A DNA stretch of 64,000 bases, from contig NZ_KB907701.1 in NCBI RefSeq assembly GCF_000382165.1, forward strand, positions 1 to 64,000. Reading direction: 5' to 3'. Position 1 is the first letter of the stretch. Each line of letters opens with the position of its first letter. Source of the DNA: Arsukibacterium perlucidum DSM 18276 (GTDB taxonomy: Bacteria; Pseudomonadota; Gammaproteobacteria; Enterobacterales; Alteromonadaceae). Shown in pieces: positions 37,694 through 47,975 of the stretch. The notes below the pieces were generated by a model. It saw only the letters and a program-made list of their open reading frames with translations. It was not told the DNA's origin and searched no databases. A program made the translations under genes and the position numbers.

Positions 37694-37708
37694 ACGCTAA
37701 GCAGTTAT

Positions 37709-39109
37709 TTAGAACTCGGCATTGCCCGGGGTGCGGGGGAAGGCAATAACATCGCGTACATTGCCGACACCGGTAACATAAGACACTAAGCGCTCAAAGC
37801 CCAGGCCAAAGCCGGCATGAGGTACAGTACCGTAGCGGCGCAGATCGCGATACCAGCTGTAATCTTCTTTGTTCAGGCCCATTTCATCCAGCCGCTTATC
37901 AAAGTGCTCCAGTCGCTCTTCCCGCTGACTGCCGCCGATTATCTCGCCAATGCCGGGGGCAAGTACATCCATGGCAGCAACGGTTTTACCGTCATCATTC
38001 AAGCGCATGTAAAAGGCTTTAATGTCTTTCGGGTAGTTTTGCATAATAATGGGCGCGCCCACATGCTCTTCTGCCAGGTAACGCTCGTGCTCAGACTGTA
38101 AGTCTACACCCCATTCCACCGGATACTGAAAGCTCTTGCCGCAGGTTTTTAAAATCTCAATGGCGTCGGTGTAATCCATCCGCACGAAGGACGAGTCAAC
38201 CAGCTTTTGTAAGCGGGTGATTGCAGTCGGGTCGATGCGCTCGGCAAAAAACGCCATATCGTCAGCACGCTCGCTCAGCACCGCTTTGCAAACATACTTC
38301 AGCATATCTTCGGCCAGCTGGGCGATGTCTTTTAACTCTGCAAAAGCCACTTCCGGTTCAATCATCCAGAACTCAGCCAGGTGACGGCTGGTGTTAGAGT
38401 TTTCAGCCCGGAAGGTTGGGCCAAAAGTGTAAATTTTTGACATGGCGCAAGCGTAGGTTTCGCCGTTTAGCTGGCCAGATACCGTCAGGTAAGTTTCTTT
38501 GCCGAAAAAGTCCTGGCTATAATCCACCTTACCCTTATCGGTGCGAGGCAGATTTTCCAGATCAAGGGTGCTGACCCGGAACATTTCACCGGCACCTTCC
38601 GTATCTGAACCAGTAATAATAGGGGTACTGATCCAGTAGTAGCCCTGCTCATGGAAAAACCGGTGGACAGCCTGAGCTAAACAATGCCTGACCCGGGTTA
38701 CGGCGCCAACCACATTGGTGCGCGGGCGCAAATGGGCGTGTTCCCGCAGATATTCCATGCTATGGCGCTTAGGAGCCATCGGATAGGTATCCGGGTTTTC
38801 TACCCAGCCAACTACGGTGACATTTTCTGCCTGAATTTCGAATGCCTGGCCTTGTCCTTCAGAGCGGGCCACTGTGCCGCTGACAATAACTGAACAGGCG
38901 GTGGTTAAGCGCTTAATTTCATTTTCATAATTAGCCAGATTAGACGGCACAACGGCCTGCACCGCATCAAAACAGCTGCCATCGTGCACAGCTAAAAAAG
39001 AAATACCGGCTTTGGAATCGCGACGGGTGCGGATCCAGCCTTTAACGGTGATCTGTGAACCGGTGTCGTACTTACCGGCCAACACATCTTTAACTACGGC
39101 GTGCGTCAT
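37709..39109 (-). CDS. asnS: asparaginyl-tRNA synthetase
   Basis: This class IIb aminoacyl-tRNA synthetase charges tRNA-Asn. The 466 residues equal the E. coli length. An N-terminal OB-fold anticodon-binding domain (about 1-110) has [12 protein letters not shown]. The catalytic domain has motif 2 in [22 protein letters not shown] and motif 3 in [10 protein letters not shown]. The gene is single, with divergent and convergent neighbours. Confidence 0.96.
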   Translation of the reverse strand: MTHAVVKDVLAGKYDTGSQITVKGWIRTRRDSKAGISFLAVHDGSCFDAVQAVVPSNLANYENEIKRLTTACSVIVSGTVARSEGQGQAFEIQAENVTVVGWVENPDTYPMAPKRHSMEYLREHAHLRPRTNVVGAVTRVRHCLAQAVHRFFHEQGYYWISTPIITGSDTEGAGEMFRVSTLDLENLPRTDKGKVDYSQDFFGKETYLTVSGQLNGETYACAMSKIYTFGPTFRAENSNTSRHLAEFWMIEPEVAFAELKDIAQLAEDMLKYVCKAVLSERADDMAFFAERIDPTAITRLQKLVDSSFVRMDYTDAIEILKTCGKSFQYPVEWGVDLQSEHERYLAEEHVGAPIIMQNYPKDIKAFYMRLNDDGKTVAAMDVLAPGIGEIIGGSQREERLEHFDKRLDEMGLNKEDYSWYRDLRRYGTVPHAGFGLGFERLVSYVTGVGNVRDVIAFPRTPGNAEF

Positions 39110-39212
39110 GCAACAAACTCCAGATGGTGTTATAACTAGGCTATATTTATGAAAGCTGTAATCATACTTAGCCAGAAGCTGAACACAAGTAAAAGTTGGA
39201 AGGAAGCCAAAA

Positions 39213-39596
39213 ATGACAGCATATAATAAGGCCGGGCCGGATAAGGGCGGGCCTGATTTTGAGCGCAGGGAAGGGCCTGATTTATTATGCAGAGCATTTA
39301 AGTATCTGGCGGTGGCTGCCTGGCTGCTTTTTTTTGCCGCGTTGGTCGTCAGCCATTATGCCCGGCCGGAAATGGACTCGGGTTTAGTCCGCTACCTCGG
39401 GCTGGATGTTCGCGACTACTGGCGACCCCGTTTAACCTTTTGGTTAATATATTTACTGTGGGGCTGTGTGTTGATTAGTGTCGCCAGTTTGCTGTTAAAC
39501 AGAATGCGCTTAAAGCGACGTGGTGATCATATGCATTTTAATATTATTTTATTACTACTAAGTGCCAGTGGTATGTTGTTTTACATTATGCGTTAG
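39213..39596 (+). CDS. conserved small membrane protein of unknown function
   Basis: This protein of 127 residues is not one I can name. A polar N-terminus of about 28 residues, rich in Gly, Lys and Asp, precedes three hydrophobic segments at about 29-48, 73-95 and 108-125. The basic segment [12 protein letters not shown] between the second and third segments suggests a cytoplasmic loop. GGAAGG lies about 10 nt before the ATG. Its last 11 bp overlap the 3' end of the convergent bioA gene. No functional motif is visible. Confidence 0.6.
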   Translation: MTAYNKAGPDKGGPDFERREGPDLLCRAFKYLAVAAWLLFFAALVVSHYARPEMDSGLVRYLGLDVRDYWRPRLTFWLIYLLWGCVLISVASLLLNRMRLKRRGDHMHFNIILLLLSASGMLFYIMR

Positions 39597-40857
39597 CCAC
39601 TTTCACCATGGCTGCGGTGAGCTTGCTCAACTGAGCCAGGTTGATAATAAAAGGCGGCATAATATAAATCAGGTTGTTAAATGGCCTTATCCATACTCCC
39701 AGATCTACAAACTGCTGCTGTAACTTAGCAACATTTACTTTTTGCCGCATTTCCAGCACGCCGATAGCGCCCAACACCCGCACATCCTTAACGGCTGGCA
39801 AGCTCTTACAGGGCGCTAGTTCCCGCAGCAGTTGCTGCTCTATTGCCGTTACCTGGGCCGGCCAGTTATTCTCAAGGATAAGCTGAACACTGGCATTAGC
39901 CACCGCACAGGCCAGTGGGTTGGCCATAAAAGTCGGGCCATGCATTAAACCACCGGCCGCGCTCTGGCTGATGCCCCTGGCCACTTCATCGGTGCACAGA
40001 GTTGCGGCCAGGGTAATGTAGCCGCCACTCAAAGCCTTACCCAGACACATAATATCGGGTGTAATGCCGGCATGTTCGCAGGCAAAAAGTTTACCGGTGC
40101 GGCCAAAGCCTGTGGCAATTTCATCGGCGATCAGCAATACATTGAATTGATCGCACAAGGCCCGGGCCTGACGCAGATACTCCGGATGATAAAAGCGCAT
40201 GCCGCCATAACCCTGGACAATTGGCTCCAGAATAAATGCAGCAATCTGGTTATGTTGCTCTGCCAGCAGTTCAGCCAGAGGCTGCATATCTGCCGGATTA
40301 AACGCCGCATCAAAGGTACTTTGTGGCGGCGGCAAAAAATAGTGCTGGTTTAAAATGCCGCTAAACATGTCGTGCATGCCATCCACCGGATCACATACCG
40401 CCATCGCGGCAAAGGTATCACCATGGTAGCCCTTACGCAGGCTAATCAGTTTAGTTTTTGCCGGAGTAGCGCTGGCAAGCCAATATTGCAGGGCCATTTT
40501 AATGGCCACTTCAACCGCGACCGAGCCACTGTCAGCCAGAAACACTTTAGTTAATGCCGCAGGGGTTATCTCAACTAACTGCTGACATAAACTAACCGCT
40601 GGCTGATGGGTAATACCGCCAAACATCACATGGGCCATTTGTTGCAGCTGGTCTGTTACTGCCGCATTTAACACCGGATGGTTGTAGCCATGAGCGGCAG
40701 CCCACCAGGATGAGGTGCCGTCAATTAACCGCTGGCCATTTTCCAGAATTAATTCACAGCCCTCAGCCCGGCTTACCGGATAAACCGGCAAAGGGTTCAG
40801 CATGGAGGTGTATGGATGCCAGATGTGGTCGCGATCAAATTCTAAGTTAATGGCCAT
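39586..40857 (-). CDS. bioA: adenosylmethionine-8-amino-7-oxononanoate aminotransferase
   Basis: This PLP enzyme makes 7,8-diaminopelargonate from KAPA using SAM as amino donor, the third step in the late biotin pathway. The 423 residues match E. coli (429). Visible are HPYTSM near the N-terminus, [16 protein letters not shown], the [13 protein letters not shown] cofactor motif, and the PLP lysine in [10 protein letters not shown]. It is transcribed divergently from bioBFCD, the same layout as in E. coli, so the 114 bp between them carry both promoters. Confidence 0.95.
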   Translation of the reverse strand: MAINLEFDRDHIWHPYTSMLNPLPVYPVSRAEGCELILENGQRLIDGTSSWWAAAHGYNHPVLNAAVTDQLQQMAHVMFGGITHQPAVSLCQQLVEITPAALTKVFLADSGSVAVEVAIKMALQYWLASATPAKTKLISLRKGYHGDTFAAMAVCDPVDGMHDMFSGILNQHYFLPPPQSTFDAAFNPADMQPLAELLAEQHNQIAAFILEPIVQGYGGMRFYHPEYLRQARALCDQFNVLLIADEIATGFGRTGKLFACEHAGITPDIMCLGKALSGGYITLAATLCTDEVARGISQSAAGGLMHGPTFMANPLACAVANASVQLILENNWPAQVTAIEQQLLRELAPCKSLPAVKDVRVLGAIGVLEMRQKVNVAKLQQQFVDLGVWIRPFNNLIYIMPPFIINLAQLSKLTAAMVKVANA

Positions 40858-40971
40858 AATTAATGCTCATAAAATAACCAGTAGTAAAGTTTGTGGCGTG
40901 GTCAGCGTTGACAAGCTGTAACTGCCGGTTAGACTAGCCGAAAAACCGCATAACAACAATGGATACGCCCA
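40858..40971. promoter_or_regulatory. divergent bioA/bioB control region
   Basis: The 114 bp hold the promoters of both transcripts. For bioB, TTGACA at 40908-40913 and TAGACT at 40930-40935 with a 16-bp spacer form a reasonable sigma-70 promoter, 37 bp before the ATG. I could not find the usual BirA box (TTGTAAACC and GGTTTACAA about 15 bp apart); TGTAAC and GGTTAGAC are present but only 4 bp apart. Repression by BirA therefore remains unproven. Confidence 0.5.
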
Positions 40972-42021
40972 ATGCACGCAGCTACCAATCAGGTTCGACA
41001 TAACTGGACCCTCGCTGAAGTTAACGCGCTTTATGCCCTGCCTTTTAATGATTTATTGTTTCAGGCGCAAACTGTCCATCGCCAGTTTTTCACTCCTAAT
41101 GAGGTGCAAATCAGCACCTTGTTATCGATTAAAACCGGCGCCTGTGCCGAAGATTGTAAATATTGCCCGCAAAGCGGCCATTATAATACCGGCCTTGAGC
41201 GCGAGCGTTTGCTGGAAGTTGAAAAGGTACTGACTCAGGCTGCCGCTGCTAAAGCTCAGGGGGCTAGTCGCTTTTGTATGGGTGCCGCCTGGAGTAATCC
41301 TAAGCAACGCGATATGCCCTATATTGTTGAAATGGTAAAAGGTGTCAAAGAGTTGGGGCTGGAAACCTGTATGACGCTTGGCATGCTTGATAGCAGCCAG
41401 GCTCAGATTCTGGGGCAGGCCGGCCTGGATTACTACAACCATAATCTTGATACCTCACCGGAATTTTATGGTGAAATTATCACGACCCGCACTTATCAGG
41501 ACCGCTTAGATACCTTAAGCCACGTGCGCGATGCCGGTATGAAAGTATGCTGCGGGGGTATTGTTGGTATGGGTGAAAGTGCTAACGATCGTTCGGCGCT
41601 GTTAATGCAACTGGCCAACCTGCCAGAGCATCCGCAAAGCGTACCTATTAACATGCTGGTAAAGGTGCAGGGCACGCCGCTGGAAAATGTTGATGATTTA
41701 GACGGTTTTGAGTTTATCCGCACTATTGCCGTCGCCCGGATCATGCTGCCAGAAAGTCATGTCCGGCTATCTGCGGGTCGCTCGCGGATGAACGAGCAAA
41801 TGCAGGCGTTATGTTTTTTTGCCGGCGCCAACTCGATTTTTTATGGCGATAAATTGCTGACGACCGATAATCCGGAAGCTAACGCCGATATGCAGCTGTT
41901 CGCCAAGCTGGGGATTAAGCCAGAGCAGCGAGCCGATGTATCAGACGAAGCCCATGAGCTGGCGTTGGCTGATGCGATTAATGAACAAGCTAACCCACCG
42001 CTTTATCACGCGGCGCAGTAA
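40972..42021 (+). CDS. bioB: biotin synthase
   Basis: This radical SAM enzyme inserts sulfur into dethiobiotin to form biotin. The 349 residues match E. coli (346). The radical SAM cysteines are Cys58, Cys62 and Cys65 in [11 protein letters not shown]; further conserved cysteines that bind the second Fe-S cluster are in [16 protein letters not shown] and [12 protein letters not shown]. bioF follows 2 bp after the stop codon. The ribosome site is weak. Confidence 0.96.
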   Translation: MHAATNQVRHNWTLAEVNALYALPFNDLLFQAQTVHRQFFTPNEVQISTLLSIKTGACAEDCKYCPQSGHYNTGLERERLLEVEKVLTQAAAAKAQGASRFCMGAAWSNPKQRDMPYIVEMVKGVKELGLETCMTLGMLDSSQAQILGQAGLDYYNHNLDTSPEFYGEIITTRTYQDRLDTLSHVRDAGMKVCCGGIVGMGESANDRSALLMQLANLPEHPQSVPINMLVKVQGTPLENVDDLDGFEFIRTIAVARIMLPESHVRLSAGRSRMNEQMQALCFFAGANSIFYGDKLLTTDNPEANADMQLFAKLGIKPEQRADVSDEAHELALADAINEQANPPLYHAAQ

Positions 42022-42023
42022 CC

Positions 42024-43187
42024 ATGTCGCAAGCCAAACTGGCGCAGTTGCAACATGCTCTTGCTGAGCGTGCGGCAAAGCAGTTATTGCGCCAACCCGT
42101 CATCTTAGATAACTATAACGGCCGCTTAATCACTATTAACGGCCAGCAGTATCTGAATTTCTCCGGTAATGATTACTTAGGGCTTGCTACCGCGCCGCAA
42201 GTGCTGCAAGCCTTTGCTGACGGTGCAGCGCAATATGGCGCAGGAAGCAGTGGCTCGCCGCTGGTAACCGGCCAGCATAGAGTTCATCAGCAACTTTGCG
42301 ATACGCTGTGTGACTGGCTTGGAGTAGAGCGGGCTCTGTTGTTCTCATCTGGTTTTGCCGCAAACCAGGCAATGCTGTTAACCCTGGCCGATAAACAGGA
42401 TCTGCTACTGCTGGATAAACTCAGCCATGCGTCGTTGATTGATGCCGCGCTTTGTAGCAAGGCTGGCTTAAAACGCTTTGCTCACAATGATTTAAGCTCG
42501 CTTAGCAGTCTGCTTGAGCAACAAACAGCGGGAGCTTTACAACCGATGGTGGTGACAGAGGGCGTATTTAGCATGGATGGCGACAGCCCTAATTTACCGG
42601 CATTACTGGCATTATGTCAGCAACATAAGGCACCGTTATTGCTGGATGATGCTCATGGCTTGGGGGTGCTTGGGCCTGAAGGCCGTGGCAGTGCGGCAGC
42701 ACAAGGCATGGCGAATAGCGAGCTGTTTTGCCTGATGGCCAATTTTGGCAAAGCCCTCGGGGTTGGCGGTGCTTTTGTTGCCGGTAGTAAAACCGTAACA
42801 GATTATCTGGAACAATTTGGCCGCCATTATATTTACAGCACGGGCTTATCACCGGCCCTCTGTGCAGCGGTGTTAAAAAGTATCGAACTGTGCCGCAGCC
42901 AAAACTGGCGGCGCGAGCAACTTGAGCAAAATATCAGCTTATTTCGCAAGTTAGCGGCTGAGCTGCCGCTATTAGTTTCTGACACGGCGATTCAGGGGGT
43001 GGTGCTGGGCAGCAACGAGCGGGCACTTGCCGCCAGTCAACAATTAAAGCAGGCCGGCGTCTGGCTAAGCGCTATCCGGCCGCCAACCGTGCCCTCTGGC
43101 AGTGCCCGCTTAAGAATAACCCTTAGCGCTCAGCATACTGCGCAGGACATCAGGTTACTGGTGCAGCAGTTAAGGCAGTTAGTATGA
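42024..43187 (+). CDS. bioF: 8-amino-7-oxononanoate synthase
   Basis: This PLP enzyme condenses pimeloyl-ACP (or CoA) with alanine to KAPA. The 387 residues are typical (384 in E. coli). Motifs visible are FSGNDYLGLA, GAGSSGSPLVTG, LLLDDAHGLGVLG, and the PLP lysine Lys243 in ANFGKALGVGG. Start is 2 bp after bioB and its last 4 bp overlap bioC. Confidence 0.95.
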   Translation: MSQAKLAQLQHALAERAAKQLLRQPVILDNYNGRLITINGQQYLNFSGNDYLGLATAPQVLQAFADGAAQYGAGSSGSPLVTGQHRVHQQLCDTLCDWLGVERALLFSSGFAANQAMLLTLADKQDLLLLDKLSHASLIDAALCSKAGLKRFAHNDLSSLSSLLEQQTAGALQPMVVTEGVFSMDGDSPNLPALLALCQQHKAPLLLDDAHGLGVLGPEGRGSAAAQGMANSELFCLMANFGKALGVGGAFVAGSKTVTDYLEQFGRHYIYSTGLSPALCAAVLKSIELCRSQNWRREQLEQNISLFRKLAAELPLLVSDTAIQGVVLGSNERALAASQQLKQAGVWLSAIRPPTVPSGSARLRITLSAQHTAQDIRLLVQQLRQLV

Positions 43188-44011
43188 TGAGCTCAGAGCA
43201 AATTGCGCCGGTGGTGGCAGAGCAGCAGGCGCCGCATGAAACCCACTTTGTGAAACAGGTCGCAGCCAGTTTCGGTAAAGCCTGTGACAGCTATTTAGCT
43301 GCCGCCCGGTTGCAACAGCAGGTTGCCCGGGATGCGCTTGCCCTGTTGCCTGAGATTAAGCAAGGCCAATTGCTCGATTTAGGCTGTGGCCCGGGTTGGA
43401 TCCACCCTGAATTCAGCAAGTATTGTTCTGCTTTTACAGCGGTTGATTTGAGCGAAGGTATGCTGGCCAAAGCCAGCAGTCAGCAACGGGCCATGGCTTA
43501 TGTTCAGGCTGATGCGGCGGCACTGCCCTTGGCCGCTGAGCAGTTTGATAACGTTTTTTCCAGCTTAATGTTGCAATGGTGTCCCAGGCCTGCTGCGGTA
43601 TTGTCAGAGATGACCAGAGTGCTCGCGCCACACGGCCAGTTGATTGTCAGCACGCTGGTGCAGGGCACCTTACATGAGCTGCAAGATGCCTTCGCTACCC
43701 TGGACCAGCATCCGCATATTCACTCGTTTTTACCTGAAACAGCGCTTATTGCTGCCGCCAGCCAACTGCCGGGTATTAGCTGGCAGTTTGAATTGCGCAG
43801 CTATCCTTTGTATTACCCTGATGTGCAGAGTTTAGCCCGTGAGCTAAAAGCCCTTGGCGCAAACCAGATAGCCGGACGCGGTCAGACCGGTTTAACCGGT
43901 AAAGGCTACTGGCAAAAACTGGCTGCGGCTTATGAAAAGCATCGTACCAGTGAAGGCATAACCGCTACTTATAAGGTGTTGTTCATTCGTGGAGAGAAGT
44001 ATGGCCGTTAA
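43184..44011 (+). CDS. bioC: malonyl-ACP O-methyltransferase
   Basis: This SAM-dependent methyltransferase methyl-esterifies malonyl-ACP to prime pimelate assembly. It has 275 residues. The SAM-binding motif I is LLDLGCGPGW at about 61-70, with AVDLSEGML following as the acidic motif II. FGKACDSYLAAARLQQQVA near the N-terminus is the family signature. It overlaps bioF by 4 bp and bioD by 11 bp. No bioH or other pimeloyl-ester esterase is in the cluster. Confidence 0.92.
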   Translation: MMSSEQIAPVVAEQQAPHETHFVKQVAASFGKACDSYLAAARLQQQVARDALALLPEIKQGQLLDLGCGPGWIHPEFSKYCSAFTAVDLSEGMLAKASSQQRAMAYVQADAAALPLAAEQFDNVFSSLMLQWCPRPAAVLSEMTRVLAPHGQLIVSTLVQGTLHELQDAFATLDQHPHIHSFLPETALIAAASQLPGISWQFELRSYPLYYPDVQSLARELKALGANQIAGRGQTGLTGKGYWQKLAAAYEKHRTSEGITATYKVLFIRGEKYGR

Positions 44012-44714
44012 ATCGTTGTTTATTACCGCCACTGATACCGACGCAGGTAAAACCTTTGTCAGTTGTTTATTGTTACAAGGCTTAACAAAACTTGGCGTGG
44101 CTGGAGCAGGGGTAAAGCCCATAGCGGCAGGGGCTGACGAGCATAACCAGAACGGTGACGCGTTACTGCTGCAGCGTCATTCAGGTATCGCGTTACCCTA
44201 TCGGCTGGTAAACCCGATATGTTATCAGGCACCGGTTGCGCCGCATCTGGCAGCAGTAAACGAACACCGACCGTTAAGCGAAGCAGAACTTGATGCAGCG
44301 CTTAGCAGCTGGCAGCAATTGCCACTGCAGCAACTATTAATTGAAGGTGCCGGCGGTTGGTTATTACCCATCAGCGATAAGCGCTATCTGGCTGACTGGG
44401 TAGCGCAGCAGCAGTTACCGGTACTGCTGGTTGTTGGCATGAAGCTGGGGTGTTTAAACCACGCCATGTTAACCGTGCGGGAGATTGCCCGCAGTGGCTG
44501 TAAACTGGTGGGCTGGGTAGCTAATTGTGTCGACCCGGCGATGGCACTACTGGAGCAAAACATTGCTGACTTACAGCAACGGATCCCCGCGCCTTGTCTG
44601 GGAGTGGTGCCTTATGCACCGGATAACCAGCAGCAACTGGCAGTTACGCTCACTGAAAATCTGCTATTGGCCACAGAGGTTGGAATACCCGATCAGTCGC
44701 CACAGAGTGTCTGA
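44001..44714 (+). CDS. bioD: dethiobiotin synthetase
   Basis: This ATP-dependent enzyme carboxylates and closes diaminopelargonate to dethiobiotin. Counted from the ATG at 44001 it has 237 residues. The P-loop-like motif TDTDAGKTF lies at about 10-18, and the substrate motif LIEGAGGWLLP follows. The frame is open from a GTG at 43989, but GGAGAG at 43990-43995 is 5 nt before the ATG at 44001. The overlap with bioC implies coupled translation. It ends the operon. Confidence 0.94.
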   Translation: MAVKSLFITATDTDAGKTFVSCLLLQGLTKLGVAGAGVKPIAAGADEHNQNGDALLLQRHSGIALPYRLVNPICYQAPVAPHLAAVNEHRPLSEAELDAALSSWQQLPLQQLLIEGAGGWLLPISDKRYLADWVAQQQLPVLLVVGMKLGCLNHAMLTVREIARSGCKLVGWVANCVDPAMALLEQNIADLQQRIPAPCLGVVPYAPDNQQQLAVTLTENLLLATEVGIPDQSPQSV

Positions 44715-44806
44715 GCGAACGCGAGTTGCTGTGGCGAGCTTAGCGGGTGTTGCAACCGGCGTTTTCCAACCTTCGTTTTATTACCTGCTTTTTTAAATTC
44801 GTTATT

Positions 44807-45508
44807 TCAAACTAATAAATACGATAAATCACTATTTTCAACTATCGTCGTTTTAGCACCGCCTTTAAAAAGATATCCGCCGTCAGTGCCCAAAAGTGTT
44901 AGTTTATCGCCACTGCATTTAAGGGCAGTACCTTCCGGTAAGGCAATTATCGGTGTTGTCGGATTTAACACCATAAATTCGGCCAGGCGCATATCCCGGG
45001 TTTCACCGTGAAAACCTTCTGGTTTATAGTCGCTGTAATGCGGGTTTAATTGCACGGGCAACAAGTTTAACGCATTAAACGATGCAGGTTCGACAATCGG
45101 CATATCGTTGGTGGTCCGAATAGTGGCGCCAGCAATGTTGGAGCCTGCGCTCCAGCCAATATAGGGCACGCCATCAGTTACGCGTTCCCTGATTAACTGC
45201 ACGATATCTTGTTGATATAGCTTATGAAGTAGCTGAAAAGTATTACCACCACCTACTGCTATTGCCCGGGCGTCGCTAATCGCTGTTTTGGGGTCAACGT
45301 ACTGGCGCAAGCTGGTCACTTTTATCGACAATGGGGTTAATGTACTGGCCACCTGCGAAAGATAAGCATCGTCACTGACAGTTACACCCGCGTAAGAGAC
45401 AAATAACAACTCGTCGATGCCTTGCAGATGGCTTTGGATCCAGCTCATATAAGGTGCGAGGTAAGCACTATTATTGGCGCGGGAGCTACTGAGTAAAAGT
45501 AATTGCAT
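44807..45508 (-). CDS. pepE: dipeptidase E (alpha-aspartyl dipeptidase)
   Basis: This S51-family serine peptidase cleaves Asp-Xaa dipeptides. Counted from the ATG at 45508 it has 233 residues, like the 229 of Salmonella. The catalytic residues fall at the same numbers as in Salmonella PepE: Ser120 in GWSAGSN, Asp135 and His157 in NPHYSDY. AGAGGAT precedes this ATG, while the longer frame from 45574 adds a nonconserved region. It is cytoplasmic and likely transcribed alone, divergent from htpX. Confidence 0.93.
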   Translation of the reverse strand: MQLLLLSSSRANNSAYLAPYMSWIQSHLQGIDELLFVSYAGVTVSDDAYLSQVASTLTPLSIKVTSLRQYVDPKTAISDARAIAVGGGNTFQLLHKLYQQDIVQLIRERVTDGVPYIGWSAGSNIAGATIRTTNDMPIVEPASFNALNLLPVQLNPHYSDYKPEGFHGETRDMRLAEFMVLNPTTPIIALPEGTALKCSGDKLTLLGTDGGYLFKGGAKTTIVENSDLSYLLV

Positions 45509-45675
45509 GAAATCCTCTGGTTTTAACCTGCTGTAACAACAGGCTATTGTAGCGAAAAGTGCGCAGTGACACATGTTTTCTTACACTTTAGCTAATTAAA
45601 TACCGTGTTTGGTAATTTGAAATTTAGCTTGCTGACCATATATTAATGACAGTTAAGTCACTGAGGTAAGAGTAT

Positions 45676-46536
45676 ATGAAAAGAGTTTTGCTGTTTCTGG
45701 CAACTAACCTGGCGGTAATCTTAGTACTGAGTATTGTACTGAATATCGTCTTCAGCTTTTTAGGGATTGATCACAGTAGTATTGGCGGTTTGTTGGTATT
45801 TGCAGCCATTTTTGGTTTTGGTGGCTCGTTTATCTCTTTAGCATTGTCAAAATGGATGGCGAAACGATCAACTGGTGCTGTGGTAATAACCCAACCACGT
45901 AATGCCACCGAGCAATGGTTGATGAATACCGTGGCCCGGCAGGCCAAACAAGCAGGCATTGGTATGCCGGAAGTAGCGGTGTACGACTCGCCAGAGATGA
46001 ATGCCTTTGCGACCGGTATGAACCGGAATAATGCGCTGGTGGCGGTCAGCACCGGTTTGCTGCGCAATATGAAAGAGGATGAAGTAGAGGCAGTACTGGC
46101 GCACGAAGTATCGCACGTTGCCAATGGCGATATGGTGACACTGACGTTAATTCAGGGAGTGGTCAATACCTTTGTTATCTTCTTCGCCCGCTTGATTGCC
46201 GGTGCTATTCGCAACAATAACCAGCAATTGGGTACCTTTGCCTATTTTGGCATCGTTATTGTGCTGGAAATAGTATTTGGTTTCCTGGCTAGCATGATCG
46301 TGATGTGGTTCTCGCGTCAGCGGGAATACCGGGCCGATGCCGGCGCCGCGCGCCTTTCCGGGCCCGATAAAATGATTGCTGCGCTTGAGCGGTTGAAACA
46401 CAACCATGAAAGCCGGTTAGAGGGCAGCATGATGGCCTTTGGGATCGCCAGTAAAAAAGCGAAATCTGAGCTGCTGCTAACCCATCCACCACTGGAAAAA
46501 CGGATTGAAGCGCTGCGTAGCCGGCGTGAGTTTTAA
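45676..46536 (+). CDS. htpX: membrane metalloprotease HtpX
   Basis: This M48 zinc protease takes part in membrane-protein quality control. The 286 residues match E. coli (293). Two hydrophobic segments precede the catalytic domain at about 6-25 and 36-54. The zinc motif HEVSH lies in [12 protein letters not shown], with the third ligand Glu in REYRADAG. Two further membrane segments follow the zinc motif. The C-terminal end is soluble. It is followed by a strong terminator. Confidence 0.94.
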   Translation: MKRVLLFLATNLAVILVLSIVLNIVFSFLGIDHSSIGGLLVFAAIFGFGGSFISLALSKWMAKRSTGAVVITQPRNATEQWLMNTVARQAKQAGIGMPEVAVYDSPEMNAFATGMNRNNALVAVSTGLLRNMKEDEVEAVLAHEVSHVANGDMVTLTLIQGVVNTFVIFFARLIAGAIRNNNQQLGTFAYFGIVIVLEIVFGFLASMIVMWFSRQREYRADAGAARLSGPDKMIAALERLKHNHESRLEGSMMAFGIASKKAKSELLLTHPPLEKRIEALRSRREF

Positions 46537-46570
46537 TTAGCCACATTAAGTTATTGTCATAAATAGTATA

Positions 46571-46600
46571 AAAAGGCCCCTTGATTCGGGGCCTTTTTTA
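46571..46600 (+). terminator. rho-independent terminator of htpX
   Basis: AAAAGGCCCC (46571-46580) pairs with GGGGCCTTTT (46588-46597), 7-nt loop, with a continuing T run on the plus strand. Confidence 0.93.
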
Positions 46601-46713
46601 TAAGGTTTTAAAAGGTATTACGCCGCTGAATACCCATTATTAACTTAGCAAACAGGGCAACAGTGATAATTTTTGCTAAGGTAACGCCTAAGCGACAACA
46701 GATTGGAGTCAGC

Positions 46714-47850
46714 ATGCAAGCAGCACCGCAATTTACCAGTTTTAACCCTCCTCGCCGCATTTTGATGGGCCCTGGCCCGTCTGATGTTTATCCACAAGTA
46801 TTGGCCGCGCAGGCACGGCCTACTGTTGGTCATTTAGACCCATTGTTTATCGGTATGATGGATGAGCTGAAACAATTGCTGCAATATGCGTTTCAAACTA
46901 CGAACCCGATGACCATTGCTGTCTCGGCACCGGGCTCTGCCGGGATGGAAACCTGCTTTGTCAATCTGGTTGAGCCGGGCGAGAAAGTGATTGTTTGCCG
47001 TAACGGCGTGTTCGGTGAACGGATGCGCCAGAATGTAGAACGTTGCGGCGGTGTTGCAGTAACTGTTGATAATGCCTGGGGTGAACCAGTAAGCCCGCAA
47101 CAGGTTGAAGATACGCTAAAACAGCATCCTGATGCCCGCTTTCTGGCCTTTGTCCACGCCGAAACGTCGACCGGCGCATTGAGTGATGCGAAGGCATTGT
47201 GCGAGCTGGCCAGGCAATATGATTGCATTTCTATCGTGGATGCTGTGACATCCTTAGGCGGGGTGGAACTGCGGGTAGATGAGTGGGGTATTGATGCCAT
47301 TTATTCCGGTAGCCAGAAATGTCTTTCGTGCGTACCAGGTTTGTCACCGGTGTCGTTTTCTGAACAGGCGGTAGCAAAAATTCAGCAGCGCACAAGCCCG
47401 GTGCAAAGCTGGTTTTTAGATCAAAGCCTGGTAATGGGCTATTGGAGCGGAAAGGGTAAGCGCAGTTATCATCATACGGCGCCGGTAAACAGCTTATATG
47501 CACTGCATGAAGCATTGCGTCTGCTCGCTGCTGAGGGGCTGGAGCAGGCCTGGCAACGTCACCGCACCATGCATCAGTTACTGGCGCACGGTTTGACAAC
47601 GCTTGGGCTGGAGTTCGTAGTGGCAGAACCGTTCCGGCTGCCGCAGTTAAACAGTGTCTATATTCCGGCCGGGGTAGATGATGCCAGGCTTCGCAGTACG
47701 TTACTTAATGAATACAACCTGGAAATTGGTGCAGGCCTTGGCGAACTGGCTGGGAAAGCCTGGCGCTTAGGATTAATGGGCTATGGCGCCCGCCGGGAAA
47801 ACGTGGCGCTGTGTATTCAGGCACTTACTGAGCAGCTTGCTGCCAACTGA
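46714..47850 (+). CDS. class V aminotransferase, alanine-glyoxylate/serine-glyoxylate type
   Basis: This PLP-dependent class V aminotransferase resembles the AGXT family, which transfers an amino group between alanine or serine and glyoxylate. The chosen start gives 378 residues. It opens RRILMGPGPSDV, has SAPGSAGMETCFVNL, HAETSTGAL, VDAVTSLGG, and the Schiff-base lysine Lys202 in SGSQKCL. GGAG at 46705-46708 supports the ATG at 46714 over an earlier frame start at 46663. It stands alone. The true amino donor and acceptor cannot be read. Confidence 0.88.
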   Translation: MQAAPQFTSFNPPRRILMGPGPSDVYPQVLAAQARPTVGHLDPLFIGMMDELKQLLQYAFQTTNPMTIAVSAPGSAGMETCFVNLVEPGEKVIVCRNGVFGERMRQNVERCGGVAVTVDNAWGEPVSPQQVEDTLKQHPDARFLAFVHAETSTGALSDAKALCELARQYDCISIVDAVTSLGGVELRVDEWGIDAIYSGSQKCLSCVPGLSPVSFSEQAVAKIQQRTSPVQSWFLDQSLVMGYWSGKGKRSYHHTAPVNSLYALHEALRLLAAEGLEQAWQRHRTMHQLLAHGLTTLGLEFVVAEPFRLPQLNSVYIPAGVDDARLRSTLLNEYNLEIGAGLGELAGKAWRLGLMGYGARRENVALCIQALTEQLAAN

Positions 47851-47975
47851 CAGGCGCTGCCAGCAGGCTATTGGTCGTGTTTTTGCTGGCACGCTGCTGG
47901 CGTATCTGCTAGCTTCTTTGCTAATTTATATGCTCATTTGTATGCGCATTTACAATATGTGGCGAAGAGGCTTCG

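Noticed and set aside
40858-40971. A BirA operator between bioA and bioB.
   Set aside because: The half sites TGTAAC and GGTTAGAC are only 4 bp apart; the usual spacing of about 15 bp is not found.
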